NCBI GenBank assembly: GCA_964606085.1
Contig: CAZSFD010000001.1
Coordinates: forward strand, 206,157-270,156
Direction of reading: 5' to 3'
DNA: 64,000 nucleotides
Origin: CAIQJJ01 sp964606085
GTDB lineage: Bacteria > Chloroflexota > Anaerolineae > Anaerolineales > UBA4823
The translations under genes were made by a program, and so were the position numbers. Every line of letters starts with the position of its first letter. Position 1 is the stretch's first letter. Below the pieces are notes generated by a model. That model did no database searches. It was given only the letters and a program-made list of their open reading frames with translations, and had not been told where the DNA came from. This document shows, one piece after another, positions 9,434 to 17,392 of this stretch.

Positions 9434-9531
9434 AGGTCTTTCCGTCCTTCGTGCTGGCGAGAAATTGCTGTGGCAAACGAATCATTAGCTGCTGAAGCGG
9501 TTTCACAGCAAGATAGAGGACGGAAAAACCT
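9434..9531. other. Paired 14-bp inverted repeat in the 9412-9733 intergenic gap
   Basis: The 322-bp gap after the phosphatase gene has no credible ORF. AGGTCTTTCCGTCC (9434-9447) is the inverted match, 13 of 14 positions, of GGACGGAAAAACCT (9518-9531). The 98-bp unit could be a long hairpin RNA in the 3' UTR or the remains of a small mobile element. The following terminator (9543-9576) and repeat island (9671-9718) fill the rest of the gap. Confidence 0.45.
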
Positions 9532-9542
9532 GGCTGGCTTAT

Positions 9543-9576
9543 AAAGGCCGCTCGCCCCTGCTCGAGCGGCCTTTTT
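9543..9576 (+). terminator. Rho-independent terminator of the kinase/phosphatase operon
   Basis: Perfect 12-bp stem AAAGGCCGCTCG (9543-9554) pairing with 9563-9574, an 8-base loop and a T run (9572-9576). It lies 131 bases after the phosphatase stop on the same strand. Confidence 0.85.
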
Positions 9577-9670
9577 ATATCCCGCAGAAACCCCGCCCAC
9601 GGGGAGAACGAACGGCGAAAGAAATTCGCCCGGCTAACTCTCCACTAACCCACCAGGGTTGTACAATGGA

Positions 9671-9718
9671 ATTGAAAGTTGAAAGCCACCCCTGCCTTCA
9701 ACGTTCAATCTTCAACCT
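9671..9718. repeat. TTCAACC-type heptad repeat island upstream of the uvrA-like gene
   Basis: Contains TTGAAAGTTGAAAG followed by the reverse-complement style TTCAACGTTCAATCTTCAACC. The same motif family recurs near 15446-15525, 34374-34417 and, inside a coding sequence, 45281-45348. The Shine-Dalgarno GGAGG of the next gene begins just after it (9725). A TTGTACAAT at 9659-9667 resembles the -10 boxes of other promoters here, but no good -35 is visible. Confidence 0.6.
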
Positions 9719-9733
9719 TTTCCCGGAGGCTTC

Positions 9734-12283
9734 ATGCAATCTCAAATCGTCGTCCGTAACGCCCGCCTGCACAATCTCAAAAACATCACCCTGTCCATCC
9801 CCAAGAACCAGTTCGTCGTCTTCACCGGCCTGTCGGGGTCGGGTAAAAGCAGCCTGGCCTTCGACACGCTGCACCAGGAAAGCCAGCGCCAATTCATGGA
9901 ATCGCTCGGCATGGTGACAGACGGCCTGAGCAAACCGCCGCTAGACTCTATCGAGGGCCTGGCGCCCTCAATCAGCGTGGATCAACACCTCACCAACCAC
10001 AGCCCGCGCTCCACCGTCGGCACCGTGACGGAGGTGTACACCTATTTGCGCGTGCTGTTCGCCCGCCTGGGGCACCGCCCCTGCCCGCAGTGCGGCGGTG
10101 ACGTGCCGCCCTCAGCCGACGCGCCCGGCGAAACCTGGGACGACGGGGACGGCAACGACGAATCCACTTACCTCTGCCCGCACTGCGGCCATCCCATCCC
10201 CGAACTGGGCATGGCGCACTTCTCGTTCAACAAACCCGCCGGAGCCTGCCCAACCTGCACCGGCCTGGGCCAGGTGCTGACCGCCCGCGTCGAAACGCTG
10301 GTGGACTTGGAGCGCAGCATTCTCGATGGCGCGGTCTATGGCTGGGATGCTTTTTTCGTCGCCCGCTACAAGGAAGCGCTGGTGGCCGCCGGCAAGCATT
10401 ACGGCTTCGAGTTCGACCCGGCCTTGCCGGTCAAGGAATACACCTCCATCCAGCGTGACCTGCTGTTCTACGGCGTCAACGGCGCGGCGTTCACCCGCCA
10501 CTTCCCCGGCGTTAAGCCGCCCGACACGGTCGCGCGTGGTTCCTTCGAGGGCCTTGTCACCAATTTGCTGCGCCGCTATGCCAACCTGGAGGGCGAAACC
10601 AGCTATCGCGAGAAGATGGAACAGCAATTGATCTCGCAGACGTGTTCCGCTTGCGGCGGCACACGTCTGAAGGCCGAAAGCCGCGCCGTCACCATCCTGG
10701 GGCAAGACATCATCACTATCTCGCAACTGCCGCTCTCGGCGCTGCTCGAATGGGTGACGGCGTTGACGGACAACATCGCTGGCGAACTGGCGGCCATCGC
10801 CGCCCCCATCATCGCCGACCTGCGCGGGCGCATCGGGCGGCTGGTGGATGTGGGCGTGGGCTATCTCACCCTCGAACGTTCGTCGCCCACGCTTTCGATG
10901 GGCGAGGCGCAGCGGCTGCGGCTGGCCTCGCTGCTCGGTTCGGGCCTAACCGGCGTGCTGTACATCCTCGACGAACCCACCATCGGCCTGCACCCGCGCG
11001 ACAACCAACGCCTGATCACTGTGCTGAAACAACTGCGCGACCTGGGCAACACCGTCCTGGTGATCGAACACGATCTCGATTTTTTACACGCCGCCGACTA
11101 CGTGGTGGATTTCGGCCCTGGCGCTGGCAAAGACGGCGGGCGCGTGGTGGCGGCTGGCACGCCGGCTGAGATCGCCGCCGAGCCGGGTTCGCTGACCGGG
11201 CAATACCTTTCCGGCACACTGACCCTGCCCCAACCGCCGCGCCGCCCGCCGAATGGCAAAGCAATTGTCATCCGCGGGGCGCGCCAGCACAACCTGAAGA
11301 ACATCACCGCCCGCATTCCGCTGGGGATGCTGGTGGCGATCACGGGCGCTTCGGGGTCGGGCAAATCGTCGCTGCTGTTCGACATCTTCGATGCCGCCGC
11401 CCGCCAGCGCTTGCATGGGGCCAGCAGCCCTTCGACAGGCTCAGGGCGCGCACTGGCAGATTACGATTCCATCGAGGGCTGGCACTATCTCGACCGGGTG
11501 ATCACCATTGACCAATCGGCCATCGGACGCTCGCCGCGCTCCAACGCCGCCACCTACACCGATGCCTTCACGGCCATGCGCGAGGCCTTCGCCGCCACCG
11601 CCGAGGCCAAACGCCGCGGCCTGACGGCGCGCCACTTCTCGTTCAACACGCCCGGCGGGCGCTGCGAACGCTGCGAGGGGGCGGGTATCCTCAACATCTC
11701 GATGCACTTCCTGCCCGATGTCCCCGTACGCTGCCCGGCCTGCCACGGGCGGCGCTTCAAGAAAGACGTGCTGGCGGTGAAATATAACGGCGTGGATGTG
11801 GCCGAAGCGCTCGAACTGACCATCGCCGAGGCGCTGCCGCACTTCGCCGACGTGCCGGGCGTGGTCTCCCGCTTGCAGGTGATGGCTGACGTGGGCCTGG
11901 GCTATTTGCAGCTTGGTCAGCCGGCCACCACGCTTTCGGGCGGCGAGGCGCAGCGCGTCAAACTGGCCAAGGAACTGGGGCGCAAATCAGGGGCAGATTC
12001 TCGCCGCCCAGGGCACACGCTCTACCTGCTCGACGAACCCACCACCGGCCTGCACGTGGCCGACATCGCTCGCCTGCTGATCCTGCTGCAACGCCTGGTC
12101 GAGGCCGCTAACAGCGTCATCGTTATCGAACACAACCTGGAATTGATCCGCTCTGCCGATTGGGTGATCGATCTCGGCCCGGAAGGCGGCGCGGCGGGCG
12201 GCGAGATCGTGGCCGAAGGCACGCCCGAACAGGTGGCGCAGGTGGCTGCCTCGCATACCGGGCGTTTTTTGGCCGGGCAGTAA
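9734..12283 (+). CDS. UvrA-family ATPase lacking the UvrB-binding insert (UvrA2-like)
   Basis: An 849-residue member of the UvrA ABC-ATPase family, which in its canonical form recognises DNA damage and loads UvrB. Both ATPase halves are present: Walker A GLSGSGKSS (near 33) and GASGSGKSS, signatures LSMGEAQR and LSGGEAQR, Walker B YILDEPT and YLLDEPT. Zinc modules CPQCGG/CPHCGHP and CERCEG/CPACHGRR are visible. Compared with canonical UvrA (about 940 residues), the UvrB-binding domain between the first CxxC pairs is replaced by a short acidic loop. This fits UvrA2-like paralogues linked to drug or damage tolerance rather than standard repair. A dispersed-repeat peptide (SPSTGSGRA) is inserted in the second half. 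Start is ATG 9734 with GGAGG at 9725-9729. Confidence 0.9.
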   Translation: MQSQIVVRNARLHNLKNITLSIPKNQFVVFTGLSGSGKSSLAFDTLHQESQRQFMESLGMVTDGLSKPPLDSIEGLAPSISVDQHLTNHSPRSTVGTVTEVYTYLRVLFARLGHRPCPQCGGDVPPSADAPGETWDDGDGNDESTYLCPHCGHPIPELGMAHFSFNKPAGACPTCTGLGQVLTARVETLVDLERSILDGAVYGWDAFFVARYKEALVAAGKHYGFEFDPALPVKEYTSIQRDLLFYGVNGAAFTRHFPGVKPPDTVARGSFEGLVTNLLRRYANLEGETSYREKMEQQLISQTCSACGGTRLKAESRAVTILGQDIITISQLPLSALLEWVTALTDNIAGELAAIAAPIIADLRGRIGRLVDVGVGYLTLERSSPTLSMGEAQRLRLASLLGSGLTGVLYILDEPTIGLHPRDNQRLITVLKQLRDLGNTVLVIEHDLDFLHAADYVVDFGPGAGKDGGRVVAAGTPAEIAAEPGSLTGQYLSGTLTLPQPPRRPPNGKAIVIRGARQHNLKNITARIPLGMLVAITGASGSGKSSLLFDIFDAAARQRLHGASSPSTGSGRALADYDSIEGWHYLDRVITIDQSAIGRSPRSNAATYTDAFTAMREAFAATAEAKRRGLTARHFSFNTPGGRCERCEGAGILNISMHFLPDVPVRCPACHGRRFKKDVLAVKYNGVDVAEALELTIAEALPHFADVPGVVSRLQVMADVGLGYLQLGQPATTLSGGEAQRVKLAKELGRKSGADSRRPGHTLYLLDEPTTGLHVADIARLLILLQRLVEAANSVIVIEHNLELIRSADWVIDLGPEGGAAGGEIVAEGTPEQVAQVAASHTGRFLAGQ
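11428..11450. repeat. CGACAGGCTCAG-type dispersed element inside the uvrA-like gene
   Basis: The coding sequence contains CCTTCGACAGGCTCAGGGCG, which is translated as PSTGSGRA in an otherwise conserved region just after the second Walker A motif. Related cores occur at 12536-12575, 29236-29287, 40463-40497 and 47669-47693. Confidence 0.75.
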
Positions 12284-12290
12284 TGGTGGC

Positions 12291-12323
12291 AAAAAAAAGC
12301 GGCGCACCCTGGGGGTGCGCCGC
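12291..12323 (-). terminator. Rho-independent terminator (minus strand)
   Basis: Stem GCGGCGCACCC (12299-12309) pairs perfectly with 12313-12323 across a 3-base loop. On the minus strand it is followed by eight T (A run at 12291-12298). It ends transcription of the zinc mini-protein and probably of the stress-protein operon upstream; on the plus strand it also stands just after the uvrA-like stop. Confidence 0.88.
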
Positions 12324-12333
12324 ACACATTCGG

Positions 12334-12522
12334 CTAACCTTCTATTCCTGGCATCTGCGTGCTGCGCCGATCATCTTCCCATTCGGCTTGCAGTCCGCAG
12401 GTACATGAGCGGCCTTCGGCGCAATCGGTGCAGCAAAAATGGCGCTGCTCCACAATCACCGGCAACCAGCCAATTTCAGCGCCACAGCCATCGCAAAAAA
12501 TGGTTTGGGTGTGATCGAACAT
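12334..12522 (-). CDS. Small cysteine-rich (putative zinc-binding) protein
   Basis: A 62-residue protein with seven cysteines: FCDGCGAE near the start, HFCCTDC in the middle and SCTCG, suggesting a zinc ribbon or treble-clef knuckle. The start is supported by AAAGGAG 6 bases upstream on the minus strand. A strong terminator lies immediately downstream. It is a real small gene by ribosome site, terminator and cysteine pattern, but I do not recognise the family. It may be cotranscribed with the universal stress protein gene 60 bp upstream. Confidence 0.75.
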   Translation of the reverse strand: MFDHTQTIFCDGCGAEIGWLPVIVEQRHFCCTDCAEGRSCTCGLQAEWEDDRRSTQMPGIEG

Positions 12523-12535
12523 AGCAAACTCCTTT

Positions 12536-12575
12536 GGTTTCGACAGGCTTTAGGTTTCGACAGGCTCAACCGGCG
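12536..12575. repeat. Two tandem copies of the TTTCGACAGGCT element
   Basis: TTTCGACAGGCTTTAGG is followed by a second, fuller copy, GGTTTCGACAGGCTCAACCG. It occupies most of the 60-bp spacer between the zinc mini-protein and the universal stress protein gene. Confidence 0.7.
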
Positions 12576-12582
12576 CAGCCCC

Positions 12583-13485
12583 TTACTTGACCAACAGCCC
12601 CGAACACCCGGCATAATGGATCAACTTGCGCGACACGCTGCCCACCAGCCAGGCGCGCACCTCGCTCAACCCACGCGACCCCGCCACAAACAGGTCAATC
12701 TGGTTTTGCTGGATGTATTCGATGATCTGCGTGGCGGCGTCGCCGGTGGAAAGGACGCTGACAGCCTTCAAGCCGGCCGCTTCCAGGTAACGCACGGTGC
12801 TATCGAGCAGCGCCGTGCCTTCGTTTTCCTGTTCGATGCGCATCGCCTCGATGGCTGCTTCGTCTTCCGGCGTGATCGGCGGCAGCGTTTCGGCCAGGAT
12901 CGGCCAGTAATGCTCCGTGGCGGTCAGGCGTGGCGGCGGCGGAAGGACGTGCATGGCGTGAATGGTCACTTCGCCCGGCCAGGGAAACTGCGTGACGTAT
13001 TCGGCGGCCTTCCGGCTGTTGGCCGAGCCATCGGTTACCAACAGCACATGGCGCAACCCGCGGTAGGGCGCTCGCACCACCAAAACTGGGCTGCTGGCAT
13101 ATTCCACCACCTGCTGCGCCACGCCGCCCAGCAAAATGCCCAGGGTGGCCCGCAGCCCTTTGGCGCCCACCACGATCAGGTCAGAGCAATTTTCGGCAGC
13201 ATAGCGTGTGATTTCTGCCGCGGGGTTGCCATGCAGCAGGCCCGTTTTGCATGCAATCCCCTTTTCTTCAAAGAGATACTGCGTGCTTTCCAGGATTTTC
13301 ACCAACGATACCCCCTGGTGTTGCCGGCGCACATCTTCTACCGCGACGGCGGTTACGCCGCTTTCGGGGGCGTGGAACTGCATGATGGCTAGATCACACA
13401 GCAGGTGAATGGCCGCCAGCGAATGTTCTGACCCATCCACCGCCAACAAGAACTGCATCGGCTTGTTGATCTTTTCAGCGCACAT
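12583..13485 (-). CDS. Tandem-domain universal stress protein
   Basis: A 300-residue protein made of two UspA domains (about 10-148 and 155-300). Each half has the alpha/beta ATP-binding signature: VVGAKGLRATLGILLGG with SSPVLVVR in the first, and VAGSRGLSEVRAWLVGS with CSGLLVK in the second. The Gly-X2-Gly-X9-Gly spacing is intact in the first half and close to intact in the second. It begins with a strong Shine-Dalgarno (AAGGAGGTGA) and overlaps the upstream HEAT-repeat gene by 11 bases, which indicates translational coupling. Presumed cytoplasmic stress/survival role; the partner HEAT protein suggests a joint regulatory function. Confidence 0.92.
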   Translation of the reverse strand: MCAEKINKPMQFLLAVDGSEHSLAAIHLLCDLAIMQFHAPESGVTAVAVEDVRRQHQGVSLVKILESTQYLFEEKGIACKTGLLHGNPAAEITRYAAENCSDLIVVGAKGLRATLGILLGGVAQQVVEYASSPVLVVRAPYRGLRHVLLVTDGSANSRKAAEYVTQFPWPGEVTIHAMHVLPPPPRLTATEHYWPILAETLPPITPEDEAAIEAMRIEQENEGTALLDSTVRYLEAAGLKAVSVLSTGDAATQIIEYIQQNQIDLFVAGSRGLSEVRAWLVGSVSRKLIHYAGCSGLLVK

Positions 13486-14497
13486 GACTCACCTCCTTGT
13501 CCTGCATCTGCTTGCCCCATTCGGCTTGCATCTGCTGGGCAATCGAAGCGACAACCGTGCTGGAAGTCGGGTCTTGCAGGGCCGCCAGAAGGGGGTGCAG
13601 CGTGTTGCGCACCGCTTGCGCTTCGATGGCATTGAACGCATGGCCGACCGCCTGTAAGGTGGGCTGTGTCAGACCGGGGCGGCTGAGCAATTGCAACAGC
13701 CCCGCCACGCAGTCAGCGCCCAGGCAGGCCAGGGCTTCCGCGCTGGCGAAACGGATCACGCGACTTTCATGGAACAGGCCCTCCTGGGCCACCTCCACAC
13801 CGCGCAGATCGCCCATTTCAACCAGCGCCCGGGCGGCATGCCAGCGCACGTGCGCATCAGCATGGCTGAGCGCCTCGATCAGCGCCGGGCGAATGCTGCC
13901 CGCCACCTTGCGCACCGCCTGACCGGCCTCCTGGTGCAGGGCGCCGCGCCCACGCCCCAGGGCCCAGATCAACAACGGGCCGCAGCGCTGATCGTCAATG
14001 ACTGTCAGGGCACGGACCGCTCGCACCTGCCAGGTTTCATCGCCCTGTTCAAGCGTCTCTTGCAGGGCCGAAATGGCTGCGGGATTGGCGCGCAAGCCCA
14101 GTAAACACGAGGCGGCGTAACGCACCGCAGCGCTCTGGTGCCCCAGGCAGGCTTGCAGGGCGGCCAGTTTCATCTCGCCTTCGGCCAGGCTATGGTCTTG
14201 CGTAAACACCTGGCGAATCGACTCATCCAACCGATAGGCCGCCTCCACATCCATCAGGCGCAGGTCGGGCGGCCCCGCTTGCCAGCAATGCTCGCCCATG
14301 CAGCGAACCACCCCCTGCCACACCACCGGGTCGGTACACTCGTGCAAAGCCGCCTGCATGATCTTGCGCAAATAGGGGTTGGCCGAACTGAGATATTGAA
14401 TGGCCTCGTGCATCGCCTGGCGTTCCCCCCGGGCCGCCCGTCCGAGCAGTGCCAACTCGGCGGTGTAATGGGTTGTCTGTGTATTGCTCATCAACAT
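13475..14497 (-). CDS. HEAT-repeat protein
   Basis: A 340-residue soluble, helix-rich protein. Repeated units typical of bacterial HEAT/PBS-lyase repeats are visible: SAAVRYAASCLLGL, WQVRAVRALTVI, DAHVRWHAARALVEMG, SRVIRFASAEALACLG. Such repeats form protein-binding solenoids. It is the first gene of a two-gene minus-strand operon with the universal stress protein. Start ATG 14497 has AAAGGA upstream; an in-frame ATG at 14491 is also possible. No enzymatic motif is visible, so a scaffold or regulatory role is inferred. Confidence 0.85.
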   Translation of the reverse strand: MLMSNTQTTHYTAELALLGRAARGERQAMHEAIQYLSSANPYLRKIMQAALHECTDPVVWQGVVRCMGEHCWQAGPPDLRLMDVEAAYRLDESIRQVFTQDHSLAEGEMKLAALQACLGHQSAAVRYAASCLLGLRANPAAISALQETLEQGDETWQVRAVRALTVIDDQRCGPLLIWALGRGRGALHQEAGQAVRKVAGSIRPALIEALSHADAHVRWHAARALVEMGDLRGVEVAQEGLFHESRVIRFASAEALACLGADCVAGLLQLLSRPGLTQPTLQAVGHAFNAIEAQAVRNTLHPLLAALQDPTSSTVVASIAQQMQAEWGKQMQDKEVSHVR

Positions 14498-14660
14498 GGC
14501 ACCACCATCCTTTCGCGTGTCTACGAACTTGGAGCCGATCCATCGGATGACGTATACACTCTCTATTTATACAGTACAAAAAAACACCCCGCGAGTCAAC
14601 CACCAACATCGCGAAGGTGTGTAGCGTTCCTTTCCCCCAGGTATGGCCTGCTAGCGCCTA

Positions 14661-14852
14661 TCAGCAATCACATGACTTCTGGTACAAACTTACCAGCAAC
14701 TTTCGGTAACGCTCTTCAGATTTTAGCAGCGCCCACAGCAAAATGAAGGTCAGAGCCAGGACAAAGAAAATCGAACTCTGGTTGGCGATAGATTGATAAA
14801 AAAAGTAACCATGCTGGCCGGCTTGTTGAAATGTGTTCTGATCGTTTAGCAT
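14661..14852 (-). CDS. Possible small single-pass membrane protein
   Basis: A 63-codon ORF in the 466-bp stretch between the HEAT gene and the TPR-like gene. It has a polar N-terminus, one hydrophobic helix (SSIFFVLALTFILLWALL) and a basic, tyrosine-containing C-terminus ending KSCDC. The architecture is plausible for a small membrane protein, but the Shine-Dalgarno is weak and there is no recognisable family. The rest of the gap (14498-14660 and 14853-14963) is AT-richer than its surroundings and presumably holds divergent promoters; I see no clear consensus pair there. Confidence 0.4.
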   Translation of the reverse strand: MLNDQNTFQQAGQHGYFFYQSIANQSSIFFVLALTFILLWALLKSEERYRKLLVSLYQKSCDC

Positions 14853-14963
14853 CTCTATTCATCCTGATAATGGTTGTGGTCAATATAAGCGCTGAATATG
14901 ATACCAGATCAGTAACGCTTTTGATTGCGTGTAAAATAGAACCACCACAAATAGGAGGTAGCC

Positions 14964-15431
14964 ATGTCCGACCAACCATCTTTCGATCATGCCGTTGTTC
15001 ACAAATACTTTTCAGCCAATTGTTTTAACCAGGCCTGGGATTTAATGGAAAAAACCGACCGCACGCCCGATGAAGACGAGCGAATGCTGCGCCTTTCAAT
15101 GGCATCCCTATGGCACTGGACACAGCGCTTCGATTGCACCCCCGAAAACCTGTCCGTTGGCTATTGGCAGTTATCGCGTATTTACGTTTTGTTGCGCCAG
15201 CCCGACAATGCCCGACATTATGCCCGGCTCTGCCTGCAAGTCAGCCAGGCCGATGGAGCGCCGCTGTATTGCCTGGGCTTTGCTTATGAGGCCCTGGCCC
15301 GCACTGAAATGTCTGCTGGTGACCGCTTTGAAATGCAATCTCACTTACAAAAAGCCCTGCAAATCGCCGAACGCATCACCGACGCAGAAGAAAAACAAAT
15401 GCTGCTCGACGACCTAAAAACTATCGGTTGA
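14964..15431 (+). CDS. TPR-like hypothetical protein
   Basis: A 155-residue soluble protein preceded by an excellent Shine-Dalgarno (ATAGGAGGTAGCC then ATG). The helical pattern with YWQLSRIYVLLRQPDNARHYA, LYCLGFAYEALAR and LQKALQIAERI is typical of tetratricopeptide repeats, with at least two to three units. No catalytic motif is visible. TPR proteins usually mediate protein contacts; no partner is evident from the context. Confidence 0.8.
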   Translation: MSDQPSFDHAVVHKYFSANCFNQAWDLMEKTDRTPDEDERMLRLSMASLWHWTQRFDCTPENLSVGYWQLSRIYVLLRQPDNARHYARLCLQVSQADGAPLYCLGFAYEALARTEMSAGDRFEMQSHLQKALQIAERITDAEEKQMLLDDLKTIG

Positions 15432-15445
15432 AGGATGCGGGGAGC

Positions 15446-15525
15446 AGGTCACAAGTCAAAGGTCAAAGGTCAATCATAACGACTTTCGACCTGCGATTTT
15501 CGACCTGCAACCTTCACCCTTCACC
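15446..15525. repeat. Heptad/octad repeat island upstream of the aldolase
   Basis: The spacer is built of degenerate units: GGTCACAAGTCAAAGGTCAA, then TTTCGACCTGCGATTTTCGACC, then CTGCAACCTTCACCCTTCACC. The second part is the approximate reverse complement of the first, so the spacer can fold into a hairpin. It belongs to the same family as the TTCAACC islands at 9671-9718 and 34374-34417. The aldolase Shine-Dalgarno AAGGAA follows directly. Confidence 0.6.
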
Positions 15526-15539
15526 CCAAGGAACTCCCC

Positions 15540-16502
15540 ATGAACACCCTCTCGATTGGCAAAATCCGTGGCCTGCAGCAGTGCAGTACCGCCCGCGCCA
15601 CCCTCACCACCCTGGCGCTCGACCATCGCCAGAACTTGCGCAAATCGCTCAACCCGCAGTCGCCCGAAAGCGTCACCGAGGCCGAACTGACCGGCTTCAA
15701 GGTGCAGGTGGCCGCGGCCCTGGGGTGCGCGGCTACCTCGGTGCTGATTGACCCCGAATTTGGCGCGGCGCAGGCGGTGGCCGCCGGGGCCATCCCGCAC
15801 AGCGCCGGGCTGGTGGTGGCCGTCGAAGCCAGCGGCTATACCGGCGACCCTGCCGCCCGCCAGAGCCGCGTGCTGCCGGGCTGGAGCGTGGCAAAAGTGC
15901 GGCGCATGGGCGCCAGCATGGTCAAACTGCTGGTCTACTATCACCCCGATGCCCCCACCGCCGCTGAGATCGAAGCCTTCGTGCGCCAGGTGGCTGCCGA
16001 TTGCACCGCCCACGACATCCCCCTGATGCTCGAACCGCTCTCCTACCCGCTCGACCCGGCGCAAAAATCGCTCGCCTCTGACGAGAAGCGCTACGCCGTC
16101 ATCGAAACCGCCCGCCGCCTGACGCCGCTCGGCGTGGAGGTGCTGAAGGCGGAGTTCCCGCTCGCCAGCGACGCCCCCGCCAGCGAGTGGGCCGCCGCCT
16201 GCCGCGACCTCAACACCGCCAGCGTTGCCCCCTGGATTCTGCTCTCCGCCGCCGTAGATTTCGAGACCTACCTGCGCCAGGTGACAACCGCCTGCCAGGA
16301 AGGGGCTTCGGGCATTGCCGTGGGCCGTGCGGTGTGGAAGGAAGCGGTCAGCTTGCAGGGAGATGCCCGCGCCGCCTTCCTGCGCGACGTGGCCTACCCC
16401 CGCCTCGAACGCCTGACCGCCCTGTGCCAGGCCCTGGCCCGCCCGTGGACGGACTTTTTCGCCGCGCCAGAACTCACGACGGAATGGTATGCGAATTATT
16501 AG
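15540..16502 (+). CDS. lacD: LacD-like class I aldolase (tagatose-1,6-bisphosphate aldolase family)
   Basis: A 320-residue TIM-barrel aldolase related to LacD, which cleaves tagatose 1,6-bisphosphate to dihydroxyacetone phosphate and glyceraldehyde 3-phosphate through a Schiff-base lysine. Family landmarks are LALDHRQNL, the strand VKLLVYYHPD, LMLEPLSYP and the strand EVLKAEFPL, which carries the likely Schiff-base lysine. Length matches LacD (about 325). No lac/tagatose kinase or isomerase is nearby, so the in vivo substrate could be another sugar or sulfosugar phosphate (SqvA/YihT-type aldolases share the fold). Start ATG 15540 follows AAGGAA; its end overlaps the next gene by 14 bases. Confidence 0.85.
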   Translation: MNTLSIGKIRGLQQCSTARATLTTLALDHRQNLRKSLNPQSPESVTEAELTGFKVQVAAALGCAATSVLIDPEFGAAQAVAAGAIPHSAGLVVAVEASGYTGDPAARQSRVLPGWSVAKVRRMGASMVKLLVYYHPDAPTAAEIEAFVRQVAADCTAHDIPLMLEPLSYPLDPAQKSLASDEKRYAVIETARRLTPLGVEVLKAEFPLASDAPASEWAAACRDLNTASVAPWILLSAAVDFETYLRQVTTACQEGASGIAVGRAVWKEAVSLQGDARAAFLRDVAYPRLERLTALCQALARPWTDFFAAPELTTEWYANY

Positions 16503-17388
16503 TTTATTCACCAAAAAGGTCACGAAGGTACACGACGGTTTAAAGAAATTCCTTTGCGGCCCTTTGTGTCCTTTGTGGTTGATTTTCCTTATCACCGCCT
16601 GCCAGCCTGTCGCATCTGCTGCGCCCGCCTCGCCCACGCCCGGCCTCACCGTCAGCGCGACGCCCCTCTCTGCAACCGAAACACCCGCACCCACCGCTAC
16701 AACAACACCCACCGCCACAGACCTCCCAACCAGCGCTACGCCCATCCCGCCAACGGTGACCCATACGCCATCCCCCACCCCGCGCGGCGCGCTCACCTGG
16801 GAGCAGGAACGCCTGCTCTACGAAGCCTCGCAGCGCTACCTGGCCGAAACCACCGACAAAGCCAACGAAATCATCCACCAGCAAATAGACTACCTGCCCG
16901 GCAACGTCGAAGATGCCTCGCTGGTGTGCGGCCCGCTTTCGGCCATTTTGCTGCGCGAGGCTGGCGTGCTGCCCGCTGACACCGACCTACACGCCTTCTG
17001 GCTGCTCGACCCCGCAATCAACCAGCCCACCCTGCAAACCTACTTCCCCCAAGAGCGCTTCGCCTGGTACCACTTCGATACGCCCATGCACGAGTTCGAT
17101 TTTGCCGCCTTCCCCCTGCTGCCCGGCGATTTTCTCTATCTCTACCCCGGCCGCAATGGCACGTTTGAACACATGATCACGGTGACGAAAGTGGATGAAG
17201 CAGGCCGCGCTTACACGGTGAGCAATCTCAACACCACCGCGGGCTTCGTCATTCGCGAGCTGATGCTCTACGACCCGGCCCAGCCCGGCGTCGGCCAAAT
17301 CTACGATTGGGCCAATATCGAGTTGAACAAATGGCTCGGCCTCACCGGCGGCGCTGGTTTTGACCTATGGCGGCTCACAAATCCGTAA
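16489..17388 (+). CDS. Putative lipoprotein with papain-like C-terminal domain
   Basis: A 299-residue exported protein. A long basic N-region and hydrophobic core end in lipobox LITAC, predicting lipidation of the cysteine near residue 38. A 60-residue Thr/Pro linker follows. The globular part (about 100-299) has SLVCGPLSAIL and, later, FEHMITVTKV, in an order that resembles the Cys and His of NlpC/P60 or C39-like amidases; this is only a pattern suggestion. Start ATG 16489 lies inside the aldolase gene (14-base overlap). The signal peptide region is encoded by a dispersed repeat (16505-16583). Confidence 0.75.
   Translation: MRIISLFTKKVTKVHDGLKKFLCGPLCPLWLIFLITACQPVASAAPASPTPGLTVSATPLSATETPAPTATTTPTATDLPTSATPIPPTVTHTPSPTPRGALTWEQERLLYEASQRYLAETTDKANEIIHQQIDYLPGNVEDASLVCGPLSAILLREAGVLPADTDLHAFWLLDPAINQPTLQTYFPQERFAWYHFDTPMHEFDFAAFPLLPGDFLYLYPGRNGTFEHMITVTKVDEAGRAYTVSNLNTTAGFVIRELMLYDPAQPGVGQIYDWANIELNKWLGLTGGAGFDLWRLTNP
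16505..16583. repeat. Dispersed CACGAAGG/CTTTGTGTCCTTTG element forming a signal peptide
   Basis: Left half GGTCACGAAGGTACACGACG is an imperfect inverted match of right half CCTTTGTGTCCTTTGTGG. Elements of this style are widespread in repeat-rich bacterial genomes as intergenic repeats. Here the element is read as residues about 7-31 of the lipoprotein. Confidence 0.6.
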
Positions 17389-17392
17389 ACGA

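Noticed and set aside
8650..9506. Several minus-strand ORFs opposite the phosphatase tail
   Set aside because: They are Gly/Val- or Trp/Arg-rich mirror readings of the Thr/Pro low-complexity tail.
15474..16796. 440-codon minus-strand ORF across the aldolase
   Set aside because: Gly/Val/Arg-rich antisense reading that crosses two genes and a repeat; the plus-strand LacD motifs are decisive.
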